This document shows positions 1-13,137 of a DNA stretch of 64,000 nucleotides, in pieces. Where the stretch lies: NCBI RefSeq assembly GCF_000143415.4, contig NW_003314321.1, positions 628,736 to 692,735 of the forward strand, written 5' to 3'. Numbering within the stretch: the stretch's first letter is position 1; each line of letters begins with the position of its first letter. The notes beneath the pieces were generated by a model. That model did not search any database, had not been told where the DNA came from, and saw only the letters and a list, made by a program, of their open reading frames with translations. Origin of the DNA: Selaginella moellendorffii (lineage: Eukaryota; Streptophyta; Lycopodiopsida; Selaginellales; Selaginellaceae). A program made the position numbers and the translations under genes.

Positions 1-1766
1 TTCAAGTGAAATGAAATGTCCTTTCAAAAGATTGATGTCAAGTTTCATTAGTCTCGATGAAGATAGTGTTGATGATTTGGCTATAGCTTTGTGTTATTAG
101 CATTCGTGCATTTGATAGTTAGCAACTATGTTGACGTTCAAATGAACTGAGTGGCAAATTTGAGTTAGTTGTGTTCTAGACAAGATTATTTAGTAGGGGT
201 TAAGTTTTGGCTTTTCCTTGAAAAGTGATTCAGTCGTGGACTATGCTAACTCTACAAGCAGAAAAGTTAGTGATTGATATTAGAATGTTTGAATCCTTAT
301 TAGATTTGAGTTGAAATATATCGATCATTGATGATTCTTCTTGTGCTTGTTATGAAGTGAGTTACGTCTTGCTATAGATGGATTCATGGAGTATCGTTTG
401 GTGATCACTTGTTGAGCATAGCTTCGTTATGCTTACCTTTTGGATTGATGTAGATATGCTCTTCATTAGCTTTGGCATTATGAAGTTTAGCTTATGGATG
501 TGTTGAAGAAGATATTGTGGGTTGCACCATAATTTCTTCTTTAGCATTGAAGTTAGTTCATGTGAGACTTGTGATCATTGTTAGAAAAGACTTGGCTATA
601 GACTTCTTCAAACTTTTGGTTCTTTGAGTTTTATGCTCGTTGTTCCATTTGTTAGAAGTTGTTGGGGAAAGGCATTTTGGCTCATTAGTTTTAATGTTGA
701 AGTTGGTTTTTGCATCTAGCAATCATTAGTGGTGTTTGACTATCATCTAGGGTAGTTGATTATCTTTGTCAAAGGTTTTACTTGATTATTGTTGGTATAG
801 AATGATTTGCCGTTCTTTGGGATGGTGGATTCCTTCTTTGACAATGATTATGCATCTCTTTATTGATGGGATGATTGATGATCTTTCATGATAATCAGTT
901 ATCTCTTTGATGGCTTTTGGCTTTTCGCAATACCACATGTTCCTTATGGTTTGCCTTGGATTGGTCTCTTGGGTTTGAAACATCAAAAGGATGTTGCTAA
1001 CACTTGCTTAAGCAACTTGAGTTCCGTGGTATTATTGACCGGAATCTATTCAGATTGATTAGTGCAATAGTTAGCATTAACGAGTGTTTGTTGGCTATGC
1101 AACATTCATTCTATTCTGTTGATTATTGCTTGAGTTTGTTCTAATAGATTGGAATGTTATTTCCTCCGGGTGATACATTCGCGAGCATTTTGCTTGTTTG
1201 TCGATGATACTTGGTGTTCTTTGAGTTCCCTTTTGTAAGTTGTTTGGCATTCTATCTGCAATATTTGATAGTTAAGTTTAGACATTGAGTTTTCTTGATG
1301 ATACATTTACTATTGCATTTTATTGGATAGTGAATCCTGTATTTACCAATTTTGATGATCTTGGTGGTTCCTATCTACTATAATACTGGTTTATCGGATG
1401 ATAACTTCATTGGAATACTTTTGTGTTCTAATATAAGATTTAATCACTGATAATTAAGTCTCTAACATATCATTGTCTCTAACTTTGATATTGTCCATCT
1501 ATTCATCTTTGAGTTTGGGCTAGTATAGGCAGACTGGCTTCGGCACTTCGTGTGCATGTTGAAATCTCTAGTCATGGGGTAGCTACTGTCAACTGGTCAC
1601 ATAACCTGCCTCTCTGTCGATGTTCCTTATTCCGTTAAAAGGGCGTGACCATGTAAACAACTCTAACTGCTTGTTTACAGTAGTATATCTAAACCTTACC
1701 GACGGGTTTGGTTTCTTTGTTTAGGAGGGTTGGGGCCTTTGGCTTCTCTCTCTATGTCCTTGCAGG

Positions 1767-2913
1767 TGTAAGCCACAAATTTTTCCTTTCCAATTTGCCA
1801 GCTTACCTCGTCTATCCGTCTGACACTGCCTTGGCTTTTGCTAAGTTCCCTCGCCAAGGTTCTCACCTATGGTACCAACTCCTACTTGGTCCTACTTAGT
1901 TTCAGCTACTCACTGCACGAGCAACAGAGCGTTAGCCATCCATCCACGGATTCCCAATCTCTCCTAATCCCCCTCCCCGGTTTAGACTGGACTTAAGGTT
2001 CGGCTACACTCCCCACAAGCACAAGCAGCTAAGCACACCAAGCTTCCAGGTTCCTAACATCCCTTGGTACCACAAGACTTGATCATGGGACCCTCTAAAT
2101 CCCAAGTCTTGAGTGCAACACTTACTTCGGGATGCCGGGGCGAAACACCGTGGCCTAGCGGCTTGGTATGGGTACCTCTACCCCCCCACTTCCATCCTGA
2201 AGGAAGGCCCAAGCCCCTAGGAAGGGCGAGGACCAATGAGCCGCATGGTACTCAAGTGGGGCACCACTCCACATGAGCCGGGAGCACCGCAATCGGTTTC
2301 CCTTTCGGGAGTGGGAGTTGCTCTTGAGCAGTTCCTTGGATGGCCCCTCCGGCACCACCCAAGTCCATACTCACTCCCACCCAAGGCCCCTCGGTCTTAG
2401 TCTCAACCTCAAGTCGGTTTGAAAGCCCCACTGGAGAGTCCCTTCAAAACTAGTTCCTGGACCTCACTATCCCTACTATACTTTTGGAACCCCCTGCAGC
2501 CCCCCCCCCCGGGAGACGCACGCTTTGGGCTTTCACCCCTTGACCCATATTAGTATTTGGACTTAGTCTCTGGCTCGATCTCGGACTCGATTTCGGATCC
2601 GACTTCGGATTCGGTCTCGGACTCGATCTCGGACCCGATCTCGGACCCAACCTCGGACTCGACCTCGGACTCGGTCTCGGACCCGATTTCGGATCTCAGA
2701 CTCCGTCTCGAACTCCGTTTCGAACTCGGTCTCGAACTCGGTCCCCGAGTCAGCCTTGGACTCAATTTCGGACTCTATCTCGAACTTGGTCTCCGAGTCG
2801 GTCTTGGACTCGATCTTCGACTTGGTCCAATTCGACGAACTCTTTGTCATTTTGGTCATGCTTTCGGGGTTTCTTTAGCCTACGACACCTCGGCGAGTTG
2901 GTTCCTTATAGCA
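1767..2913 (+). mobile_element. Solo LTR of a second family nested in the first element
   Basis: The segment begins TGTAAGCC and ends GCA. It is flanked by GCAGG at 1,762-1,766 and GCAGG at 2,915-2,919, a near-perfect 5-bp target duplication with one extra G. The flanking internal sequence of the host element is continuous across the insertion when compared with the inverted copy near 55,550. The same LTR starts again at 63,102. No internal domain is attached, so it is best read as a solo LTR left by recombination. Confidence 0.7.
2550..2835. repeat. Tandem array of about 12-bp units inside the solo LTR
   Basis: Degenerate repeats of a TCGGACTCGAT(C/T)-type unit run for nearly 300 bases. Because the period is a multiple of three, several frames on both strands stay open and encode low-complexity Ser-Asp or Arg/Glu/Ser strings. 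These are artefacts of the repeat and not genes. Confidence 0.8.
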
Positions 2914-3188
2914 GGCAGGGGCGTATCACACTTTTGTAAGCTGGGTGACTCTTAGAGCAGCAAGGGTGGCTACCTCTGTTAACCATTTCCTTGTCGACGA
3001 CGGCTGGAAAGTGTCTGAGCTGGTAGCGCATCCATGTTAGACAAAGAGGTTGCCTCCTAACTCATTAAGTTGGTGCATTTCTCACATAGTGTAAATACCG
3101 CAAACTTTTTCTGGAGTTGTTTCCTTGGCGGTATTCTAGACTCGAGTGTGCATCAACAAGGACGTCGATCTTCCCTAGGGGGTGAGAG

Positions 3189-4315
3189 TGTCGCAAATGT
3201 GACTTCGGGTATCAAAAGTTACCTGTCGGCTAGTCCTTTCGGATATTCTTTCTTTACTGCCACGATGGCAGGAGGTCGGTATTGCTGGACCCGTTATCAG
3301 TTCCCACTTGAGCTAGTTGAGAAACTGGTCAATGAACATGCACTTAAATTGGATAAACATAAGGTAGGAACCCTATGTGTTTCTTGCTGAGCATACTCTG
3401 CCTGGTTTGAGAAACTTGTGTCATTGGCTTGCACTTAGTAGTATCAAGAACCCCCGCGATATTGAGATTAGTCCCTCAATATTGCTAAATGATAGCTTAC
3501 CGTGTCTGCCAAACACCCTCGCTATCATGCCCTTTGTGTTGGTCTCATTTCGGTCCCAAATGTTATTTATAGAAAGTGTCCAGATTTGCTCATTTGGCAT
3601 ATCTACAGAATGTAGAGATCATCCTGAACACAATAGTGTTCGTCCCGTGTCCACATTCGCAATCTAGGGACATTTCATATTTAGTAAGTTTCGAGCTTGT
3701 CCCAAAGATTAACTCCTAATACTAAGGGAGGCTTGGGGTGAAAGCCCAAAGCGTGTGTTCCTCAAGGGGGGCTGTGGGGGGTTCCAAATGTATAGTAGGG
3801 ATAGTGGGTAGGTCAGGTATGGCCGACCAACTTGAGGCATAGTCTAGCTCCCACTTGCGTGCCTTTCCTTGTTCTGCGTCCGGCTTGGGTCTAAACCCAA
3901 GTTCCATTCCATGCTGGCAGGTGGAGTACCCATATCCTCGCGTTAGGCCACCGGTATGCTGAAATAGCGCTAAACTCTGTTTGGCTTCGTTTTGCATGTT
4001 GGTCCTAGCATTGGGATGCTGGTTGCTCCAGGACTGTTCCAAGTCGCTCCGGGCTCCTGCCCCTTCGCTCCTTGGGCTTTATGCTTGGGAGTTGCTCCGT
4101 GGTTCAATTCCGTCACTCCTTGGCTCCATGCTTGGGAGTTTGGCACCGTTCCTTCGTTTAGTGGCCCAAGGTCCTGAACCTCGGGTTCCTATGGACATGT
4201 GGCATGTGACACGTGGCATATGACACATGCCACATAGAGGGTTTAGGTTCCACTTCGTGGTGTTATCCTATGGTAAATCAACATAGGATAAAGGGTCAAA
4301 ACCACATGCGCTACA
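3189..4315 (+). repeat. 3' LTR (1,127 bp) of the non-coding LTR element
   Basis: It starts TGTCGCAAATG directly after a purine tract (AGGGGGTGAGAG) and ends GCGCTACA. The family recurs as the solo LTR 19,267-20,401, the 3' LTR 54,148-55,291 and the partial 5' LTR 59,487-59,939, all on the minus strand. Fragments lie near 52,640-53,000 and 62,930-63,015. Confidence 0.85.
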
Positions 4316-4379
4316 ATAGTGAATTGGCTTTGAGTGTTCCTTTGACAGTTCAAGGGATTCTCAACCATCCTTCGTTCTA

Positions 4380-7060
4380 GGTTATGGATCTTGGTTGCAC
4401 AGACGTTATTCTTGGGGAGGAATGATTTTATGATAGGAAGCTAGGGATTGATTGGGAGCGTAATGTTTTGCATATCAAAGTTGGTAGCACTGTGAAAGAG
4501 ATTGTTGGGATAGACAATAATGATACTCCATTGATTAACGCTTTGGAGTTAGTGACATGCACACATGAGATAGCTGATTCTGTGGTGTACCTGTTTCTTT
4601 CTAATATAATCATATCCGATTTGGAGTACATTTGTGGGCATAGGGCTTGGATGGATTCCATTCAGGAGGAGTTCCATAACGTATTTCTAGATGAGTTGCC
4701 TAATGGTTTACCTCTCGACTGTGGAATTCAGCATGAAATTGACTTGGTACCTAAAGCTACTCCTTATCCACGACAACCGACTCATACTAGTCCTGCTGAA
4801 GATGAGGAGATTAATAGGTAACTTGTTGAATACCTGTGGAAAGGGTGGTTATAGATCAGCAAATCTCCTTGGGATGCTCCAGTGGTAATGGTAAAAAAAA
4901 AAGATGGTACATGGTGTCTCTACATGAATGACAAGGAATTGAATGATAGGACGGTAAAGAATATGTTCCCAATCCCTCGTATCGATGATTCACTCGATCA
5001 TCTTTGTGGTGCTCGATATTTTTTGAAAATTGATTTGAGGTAAAGGTATCATCAGATTTGTGTCAAGCCAGGGGATATTCCGAAAACTACATTTCGGACA
5101 AAGACAACACTACAAGTTTTTGGTGATGTTGTTTGGTTTGACAAATGCTTTTGCAATTTTTCAGAGATTGATGAATCGAGTTTTACAGCCTTATTTGGGA
5201 AAGTTTGCAATTGATTATTTTGATGATATCTTAATATTCAGCTTTTCAATGGAGGAACATGAGATGCATGTGTGAAGTGTTTTACAACTTTTGAAGGACA
5301 ATAAGCTCTACTTGAAGTTATCAAAATGCAAGTTTGTTTTAGAGATTGGATATCTCGAGCATTTGATTTTAGTATATGGAATGAGACTTGATCCCGCAAA
5401 GATTCAGGTCATGGTTGATTGGCCTATATCTTTGATAGTGCATGATTTCTATAGTTTCCTTGGTGTGGCTGGAGTTTTTCAACGATTTATAAAGGACTTT
5501 TCAAAGATAGCAGCCCCTTTGACTAATCTTCTCTAGAACATGTCAAAACATGTTACTATTCATGGTTAAGATGAGAATTGTGAAGTGGTATTTCAATGTT
5601 TGAAGATTTTTGATCCTGAAAAGCCTCTTGTGATCAAGACAAATGCAAGTGACATTGTTATTAGAGCCATATTGCTTCAAGTTGGGCATCATCTTGTGTA
5701 TATAAGCCATAAGTTTGATGCCACACAATGGAATTAGCCTACTTAAGATAAAGAGTTATATGTTGTGATTGCTACTATGAAGGAATGGCGACATTATCTA
5801 TATAGATCAGACTTCTATATAGATTCAGACCATTAGTGTCTCCAATATTTCAATCAATAAAAGGATCTTTGAGGCCACCTTGCTCGTTGGCAAGAGTTCC
5901 TGTAGGAAATGTCTGTTAAGATCAGATACAAGCATGAAGGTGATAATAAAGTGGCTAATGCATTATCTAGGATAGTAAATTCTGTTTCACTCATAAAGCT
6001 ATCTAGCAATTTCTTGGATGAGCTTAAAGAGTTTGTGGACTTCGACTCCTTTATCAGTGATATTCGTGCAAAGGTTTTGTTAAGGGACTTCTCTACAGAT
6101 TTAAAGGGTGACAAGTTTGCATCATTCGAGATACAAGATGAAATCCTAGTGAAGAAGGGACATGTAGTGATTCCTTGTGTTGACAAACTCATCAAATGGA
6201 TTTTAGTTGAGTGTCATGATATGCCAAATGTTGGGTATCCAAGGGTATTAAGAACATATATGTTAGTGAAGAGGCATTTCTTTTGGCTTGGGATGAAGTC
6301 AAATGTTGAAGAATCAGCTATTAGAAGATTTGCTAAGGTCTTTTGTGGGAAACTTGACTCAACAGATAGTATGGGAGAAGTACTTACCTTTGCTTCAATT
6401 TGCTCATAATAGCGCTCATCAATTAACTATTGACATATCTCCCTTTATGGTGATATATGGCTATGAGCCGAGGTCTCGTATGAGTTTGAATTTAGCTTTG
6501 ATTCAGGTACCTCATACTTGTGATTTCCCAGAGGATATGCAAAACAAGCTTGAGTTGACAAAGTTGAACATGAGCCAAGCTTAAGAGTGAAACAAAAGAT
6601 TGGCTAATGAACATTGTCATCATCAATAGTACAAAGTTGGTGACAAGATTTTCCTTAAGCTGTCAGATGCACAATGGTCTCTAAAAGGAAGTGGCAATGC
6701 TAAGTTGTCTCCACAATATTGTGGGCTTTGAACAATTTTACAGCATATGGGGGATCTTGCATACACTTTGGACTTGCCAATTAATTTGAAGATTCATCCA
6801 ATGTTTCATATGAGCAAGCTTAAAGCATGTTTGCACTCTAGTGATGTCATGGATCAGTCCATCATCTAAGTTCCAAAGATTGATGCAGAGAAGTCTCAAA
6901 GATTAATGAAAACACGCTGGAAGACAACTAAAGAGTTGTTAGTTTAATAGAATGATTATTCCATGGATGAAGTTATATAGGAAATTGAGGATGACATGAA
7001 GAGAGTGTTTTTGAATTTTGGTTATGACTTGGATGACATTCATGAGAAAGGGGATAATTG
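4380..7060 (+). mobile_element. Decayed Ty3/Gypsy retrotransposon, pol remnant
   Basis: Conceptual translation in shifting frames shows, in order, the end of a retropepsin-like region, reverse transcriptase (KKDGTW at about 4,900, LKIDLR at about 5,030, YFDDILIF at about 5,215), RNase H/connection remnants and the zinc-binding start of integrase near 6,200. Around 6,300 the reading jumps to the distal integrase (LLQFAHNSAH near 6,390), so the catalytic core has been deleted. HPMFHMSKLK near 6,800 marks the integrase C-terminal region. Many stops and frameshifts are present. The gag end is missing where the upstream LTR element abuts it. No LTRs of its own were identified. The stretch 7,061-7,380 shows nothing recognisable. 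Confidence 0.85.
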
Positions 7061-7380
7061 AGTTCTATATCTGTATTACTATATAATTTGAGCCATTTGT
7101 TCTATTCTCATTCTCTGGTTTCCATAACCACATTGTCATGTGAAAAAGTTATATTGCTTTCTTTCTTTTGTGGCATTTGTTGTGATGTTAGTGTTGCCAT
7201 TTACACATCTCTTCTCCATGGCCATATTGCTTTAGACTCCCTACATGTGAGGCTTGTTTAGCTTCTTGAGGCTGCTGTATGTGGCTCATGAAGGAGGGGA
7301 AAACCATAAGAATATTCTAAGAATAATCTTGGGATTTAAAGTTAAGGGTTGGGAGGTTGGTCTAGGGTTGGAAAGTTTCA

Positions 7381-9660
7381 TGTTACCTCAAGGAACTTTA
7401 GCTGCACCACCACCACTACCTCCTCCACCACCACATGGCAATACTGTTGTGCCACCTCCACCGCCACCACCTCCTCTTCCACAAGCTGCAAGGCCTCTAG
7501 CTCATCACTGCTGCCGCTGCTGCCTCCACTGGGAATGCAAGGCACTCCTCCGCCTCCACCTCCACCTTTGAAAGGACAGCCTCCACCTCTGCCACCTCCT
7601 CCCGGATCAGCAGTAAGATCTTCTCCACTGCCACTGCCGCCTCCTCTCAGTGTGAAGTCACCATTGCCTGGTGTACCACCTCCTCCGCCACCTGCATTGG
7701 GGAAAGGACGAGGTAGTAGTCCTTTGACACCTTCGCCTCCTGGTGGTCGAAGCCGAGGACAGGTTGCTGGTGCTTTGGGTCTGGCATCTGCTACACCGAA
7801 GAAGACCTCTCTGAAGCCATACCACTGGGTAAAGGTTACATGGGCTATGCAGGGCAGTCTATGGGCGGACAGTCAGAAGCAGGAAGAGCAGTCAAGGTGT
7901 GTCTTGTGGTCTTTTTCTTTTGTTACATGTGCTCACAATTTTTTGAATTTGACATGAATGAGCTAGGGAGCCTCTTCTCGGCCGCTGTTCTGAATGCTGC
8001 TGCGGGTGGTGACAGAGCAGGTGGTTGTCGTGCATCTCTAGTTCCCAAGCAGGAAAAAGTGCTCCTGGTGAGCTGCCTTTTGTAATAGAAGCCGAGGCCT
8101 CACTTTTGTTTTATTCAGATTGAACATAGACGAGCGTACAATTGTGAGATAATGCTGACAAAAGTGAAGATGCCACTGCCAGAAGTTGTTGTAAGTGGCT
8201 ATCTACATTATGCAATGTGGTTTTTACTTGAGCACTCAGAAAGCAATACTATGGGACAGTACTGGATGTAGATCAGGTTGATAATCTGATCAAGTTTTGT
8301 CCAACAAAGGAGGAGATGGAAACGCTCAAGGTTTTATTTCCAGATATGATCTTGCCATCTAACTTACGCTGGTGGTTTTGCAGAACTACACAGGCGATAA
8401 AGAATGCCTGGGCAAATGTGAGCAGGTTTGTCCCACTTTGTCTGAAACAGTATCATTTACTAGACAATATGTTTGTTTTTGCAGTGTTTCCTGGAGATGA
8501 TGAAAGTTCCTAAGGTAGAGTCCAAATTTCTTTTAAACTTCAGTTCACGTCGCAGGTTTGGTCAAAATTATTTTGTCTACCCTTTCAAACGTTGGTATCA
8601 GGTGTCAGATTTACGAGAAAATCTGGTAGTAGTCAATGAAGCTTCAACAGAGGTAATTTCGACTCTTCTTGTAAGTTGCAGAGTCTCCTAAGCTTGAAAG
8701 AGTGATGCAAACGGTTCTGTCCCTGGGAAATGTGTTAAACCAAGGAACTGCTAGAGGTAAGAAGAGTGCCAGGGAGCTTGAGCTAAGTAGCAAGTGTGGC
8801 TGTTGTTCCAGGGGTGGCGATTGGATTCAGACTCGATAGTCTACTTAAGCTGAAAGAAACTCGAGCTCATAATTCTAGAACTACGTTATTACATTATGTG
8901 TAAAGTAAGGTGCAACTGTTTTGGCTCGTGACACTAGTGGCAGATTGCATCCGAGAAAGTGCCCGAAATACTTGATTTCGACAAGGAATTGCTTCACCTT
9001 AAGGCAGCCACCAAGGTTCTTATATTTCGTACTCTAGTATTTGTGTCTTGGTTTTCTGATCTGTGTTACAGATTCAATTGAAGGCTCTTGCAGAAGAAAT
9101 GCAAGTCGTAAGCAAAGGCCTGGAAAAGGTTGAGCAGGAATTGACAGCATCTGAAAACGATGGAGCCATCTCTGATGGGTTTCGAAAGGTGATGTTTGCC
9201 TGCTTTGCGTGCATTTTCCTAATGTTTTCTATGCACGCACAGAGCTTGAAGAGTTTCCTTGATATGGCGGAGGCGGAGGTGAGAACACTGGTGTCTTTGT
9301 ACTCTGAAGTGGTGAGAGATGTTAAGTTTCTATGTATGGCTTGTTGAAAGCATTGTCACTTTGCAGGGCTGCAATGCCGATTCCTTGGCGCACTACTTCA
9401 ATGAGGATCCCACTCGCTGTCCATTTCAGCAAGGTACTTAACCATTTGGTCTGTATGCACTTGATTTTACAATGCTCGACATCTCTTGGTTTTGGTGCGC
9501 AGTGGTGTCGATCATTTTTAATTTCATCATGATGTTCAAGCGTGCATTGGAAGAGAACAGCAAGCTAGTGGAGATGGAAAGGAAGAAAGCCAAGGAGGCC
9601 GACAAAGACAAGGTTCTCCCACAGAGAAGAGAGCTGGATGGGCTACTGGCACCCCAGTGA
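7381..9660 (+). pseudogene. Class II formin, FH1-FH2 half, broken
   Basis: Formins nucleate and elongate actin filaments through the FH2 dimer. Here a proline-rich FH1 (7,390-7,720) precedes an FH2 domain spread over about ten exons with GT-AG introns of 40-100 nt. Landmarks are KPYHWVKV (7,815), MLTKVKMPLPE (8,150), DNLIKFCPTKEEME (8,280), YTGDKECLGKCEQ (8,384), LSLGNVLNQGTARG (8,718), LDFDKELLHLKAATK (8,970) and KGLEKVEQELTASENDG (9,115), with stop at 9,658. The motifs match plant class II formins, but the usual N-terminal PTEN-like and C2 regions are absent. Breaks: no AG acceptor is visible for the intron after 7,896; a frame change lies near 8,255 and another near 8,530; two bases are missing at the HYxCK motif (8,900), producing a stop. 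It lies between two Gypsy elements. Confidence 0.85.
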
Positions 9661-9791
9661 AGCAGGATAGCATGACCATTTAAGTCGGAGATTTTGAAAG
9701 GGGGTCTTTGTTTGTACATTCTTCTAGATAGATTATTGACAGAAAGAAGATTTTTGAAGATAAGAAAGTGAATGACATTGTCCATTCTTCT

Positions 9792-12700
9792 ATATATGAA
9801 GTACAAATGTATAGTTATAATGCCATATACTAATATTAGTGTAGTGGGATTTTAGTAACTGTTGGATTGGTTTTAATTCGGACCATTCGTTTTTATATAT
9901 TGGGTTAATTGATATGCACATTTTGTGTATTCCCTTTTTATATTCCATGCGCTCACATTAGTGGAGATGAGGAGCACCTTTGATTGTCCTTAAAGAATGC
10001 TTAGATTTAGGATTTTGGTTTAAATATAACTTTCATATCGTCTAGATCTAGTTCTTTCCATTGATTTAGATCTAACTTTTGCATTGTCTAGATCTCCCTT
10101 TCATTCTAGCTTTTTTTCATTTCTCTTCTTTTGCTCTTTCCTTTCTATTCATCTTCATGGCAAAGTAATAGTCTTCTCGTCCTTTGACTCTAGAGCAGTA
10201 GTTAGTGCAATTGCTTGATGCTATGTAATTGCAATTGAACAACTAAACTCAGTTGATGGCAGCATTCACGGCACGTGGTATAGCTCCTCGTGCTCTTGGT
10301 TCCAATTCTTGCGTTTAACTAGAATTCTTTCGTGGGAATCCTAGGGATGATGTGTACCATTGGTTTGATTACTTTACAGTGATTGCCACATATCATTCTT
10401 AGGATGATGCTCAACATTTGCATGAGTTTTCAACGTGTCTCCAAGGGTGTGGCTAACACTTCATTAAGATCTTATTAGACTTATGCATACACTTGCTTCA
10501 GCCACCTTTGATGATATTCTTTGCTTGGCACAACATTATGAGACATTGCTTCTTCCACTTTTCATTATACGTCCTTCAGCTCCACTTCTTGTGGGCGATG
10601 GTTTTGTTCCAATGGAGGTTGATGTTGTTGCTACTCGAGTCCAAGGACAAGGGCAAGGATGTGGTCATGGCCGTGATGTTTGTTGTTGAGCGTGTGATGA
10701 AATTGATCACACTTATTAGCATTGTCGGTGTTTTCTAGATTGGTAGCCTCCATTTCCTAGATGGAGACCTTGGCATCAACAATGTCTTATTGGTGTTGCT
10801 ATAGTGCAAGGTCTGGACACTGAAATACATCTAAGAAACGAGGAGTCACGTGAGTAATGGAGGGACCTTGTGTGAATAAGTCAGTGACCCTTCCATCTTT
10901 CTTTCGGGAGTTAAGGGGTTTATTTGGCACTAGTTCATTAAATGTTTACTTTCCAAGCTTGTTTTTATAACAAGAGGTCTTCTATTATTCTCTCCATGTT
11001 GGTTGATACAGGTTCAAGTTTACCTTCTATTGCTTGACCTATTGCCACACAATGCCATCTACACTTGCATCGTGCGGTGGAGCCAATTTTCATTCTTTAT
11101 GGCAACAGTCATATATATATGAGGCGGACCTAGTTGTGCGTGTGGGCGATCTCAAGCTTGGGTTGCAATCGCCAAGTCAAGCTTTTGACCTCATCTTTGG
11201 TATAGATTGGTTGCAACGCAATCATGCCAAGTATGACTTTGAGGCTTCTCCCTCTTGTATCATACTTCTTTATATTTCATCCGTTCCTCTCACTTTCGTA
11301 CTTTTTCATCCCTCTACTTCTCACTCTATTTCTATTACTTTTGTTTCCCCACTACTTCCTTCTATGTTTTCGTCTTATTCCACTCTTCCCTTTTTTAATG
11401 CATCCAATAGTCTTCGTGTTGCAGTGGTGGACCAGCTCATGAAGGAGTATGCTGATCTCTTTGAATTTGACCTATCACTAGGACCAAGATTGCCACACGT
11501 TATTTGATTCCAACTGAGGATGCTTATCTAATCAAGGTTTCTATTCATTGTCGATCACATAAAGAGATCAAAATTTTACGTATAAACGTCAAAGAGATGT
11601 TGGAAAATGGTGTTATTCGAAAGTCGTAGAGTCCTTGGGCATGTGAATCTCATCTTGTGACAAAACCTGATGGGAGTGATTGTTTTTGTATCGACTATTG
11701 TCCGTTAAACAAAGTGATAATCCCGGATGTGTACCTTCTTCCTCACACTGCTAATCTCTTGAATCATCTAGGAAGAAGTCATTGGTTCACCAAGCTAGAT
11801 CTTGCTTCTAGGTACTGGCAAGTACTGATGGCCAAATTAGATATTTTTAAAACTGTTTTTTGTATACTGTTTGGTTGTATGAGTTCTTGGTAATGCCATT
11901 TGGTTTGAACAATGCTTTAGCAACTTTCCAGCGAATGATGGACAAAGTTTTTTGCGATATGCTGGAGGCGACTACTAACTTTATTGATGATATCTTGATC
12001 CACTCAAAAGGGCCGTGGGAGGAACATATCCATAATGTTTATAAAGTGTTAGATTGACTAAGGAACGTTAGTTTATAACTGAAGTGGTCGAAGTGTGTGT
12101 TTGGGTCCAAGGACACAATTTTTCTTGGGTATTATATTTCTCATAAGGGTTTGCAAGTTGATTAACAAACTTATAGCTATTATAAAGTGAAGTGTGTGAA
12201 TAATGTGCAATACTTCTTGGGCAAGGAGTAATATCTCAGTCGTTTTGTGGATCATCTTTCTAATCACACTACATCATTGTGAACATTGCTGAAGTTATCA
12301 ACGTCATTTTTCATTTGGTCTCTGAATTGTGAGTTCATAGATCTCAAAGAGCTAATGACAACTCCTCCAATTTTGGCATATCCTAACTACACTCTACTTT
12401 TCATTTTATGCATGGATTCTTGATTAGTTTTAAAGGAGTGTTGATGCAAGAGAGCCCAAGTGTGCCTTGTCAATGCTATCCCATTGTGTATATAAATTGC
12501 ACATTACAACTAGTGAAGGTGAACTACTCCACGATAGAGAAAAAGTGTTTAGCAGCAATTTGGGGTTTTGAAAAACTTCATGCATATTTACATAATTCTC
12601 AGATGTTACTAAAAGGTGATCATGCTGCTGTTATTTCATTATTGAAGCGGAAGAACCTAGTTGGTCATACTACTCGGTGGGATTTGAAGCTTCAGATATA

Positions 12701-13137
12701 TAATTTTGATGTTGTTCATCACCCAAGGAGTTCTATAGCTAATGCTAATGCATTTTCTTGAACTCCTCTTCCTTCTTCAATCTCTTCTCATGTTTTTAAC
12801 AAATTTGTTGTTCCAGCATTTATGGATTTTTTAGACGAGGATTTTGTGCCATCGGTAGTTGTTATACTTGACGTTCAGTATCCACAAAAGCAAAATCTAC
12901 CTTCTCTTGATGAAGTTCGCGATGCTCAAAAGATTGAGCCATGGATTCGAAGATTTTGAGATGGGTTTAAGAATTTTGCATCATTTGCTGATGACTTGCT
13001 ATTCCGGCATTTACATTCTTAATATCACCTTGAAGACAACCTTCTTTATTTTGTAGGGACAGATCCTAATAATCATTTACAGCTAGTGGTGTCTTCCGTC
13101 TTTATTCCATGGTTTCTCCATGCATACCATGATTCTC
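9792..13137 (+). mobile_element. Truncated, decayed Ty3/Gypsy element of the same family as 45,675-50,676
   Basis: A degenerate 5' LTR (about 9,792-9,957, ending GCTCACA) is followed by the same primer-binding-like sequence (TTAGTGGAGATGAGG) seen in the intact relative. Remnants of gag (10,157-10,690), protease (about 11,000), reverse transcriptase (11,650-12,060, with FIDDILIH) and RNase H/connection (12,400-12,760) follow in broken frames. It stops abruptly at about 13,137, inside the start of integrase, where sequence shared with the P450-containing segment begins. The integrase core and 3' LTR are missing. Confidence 0.85.

Larger units (their letters stand above)
1..4315 (+). mobile_element. 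Non-coding LTR retrotransposon (LARD-like), 5' end outside window
   Basis: The internal region (1-3,188) is AT-rich and has no convincing ORF. It is the reverse complement, with much divergence, of the internal region of the element at 54,148-59,939. A purine-rich tract just before 3,189 leads into a full-length 3' LTR ending at 4,315. The base after the LTR does not begin a primer-binding site, so this is the 3' end. No gag or pol is visible in either copy, which suggests a large non-autonomous derivative mobilised in trans. A solo LTR of another family interrupts it at 1,767-2,913. Confidence 0.7.

Noticed and set aside
2557-2955. Ser-Asp and Arg/Glu/Ser-rich ORFs on both strands
   Set aside because: They arise from the 12-bp tandem repeat, which keeps several frames open at once.
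7381-9660. Formin copy as a processed retrogene
   Set aside because: Several intact GT-AG introns lie at positions expected for plant class II formins.
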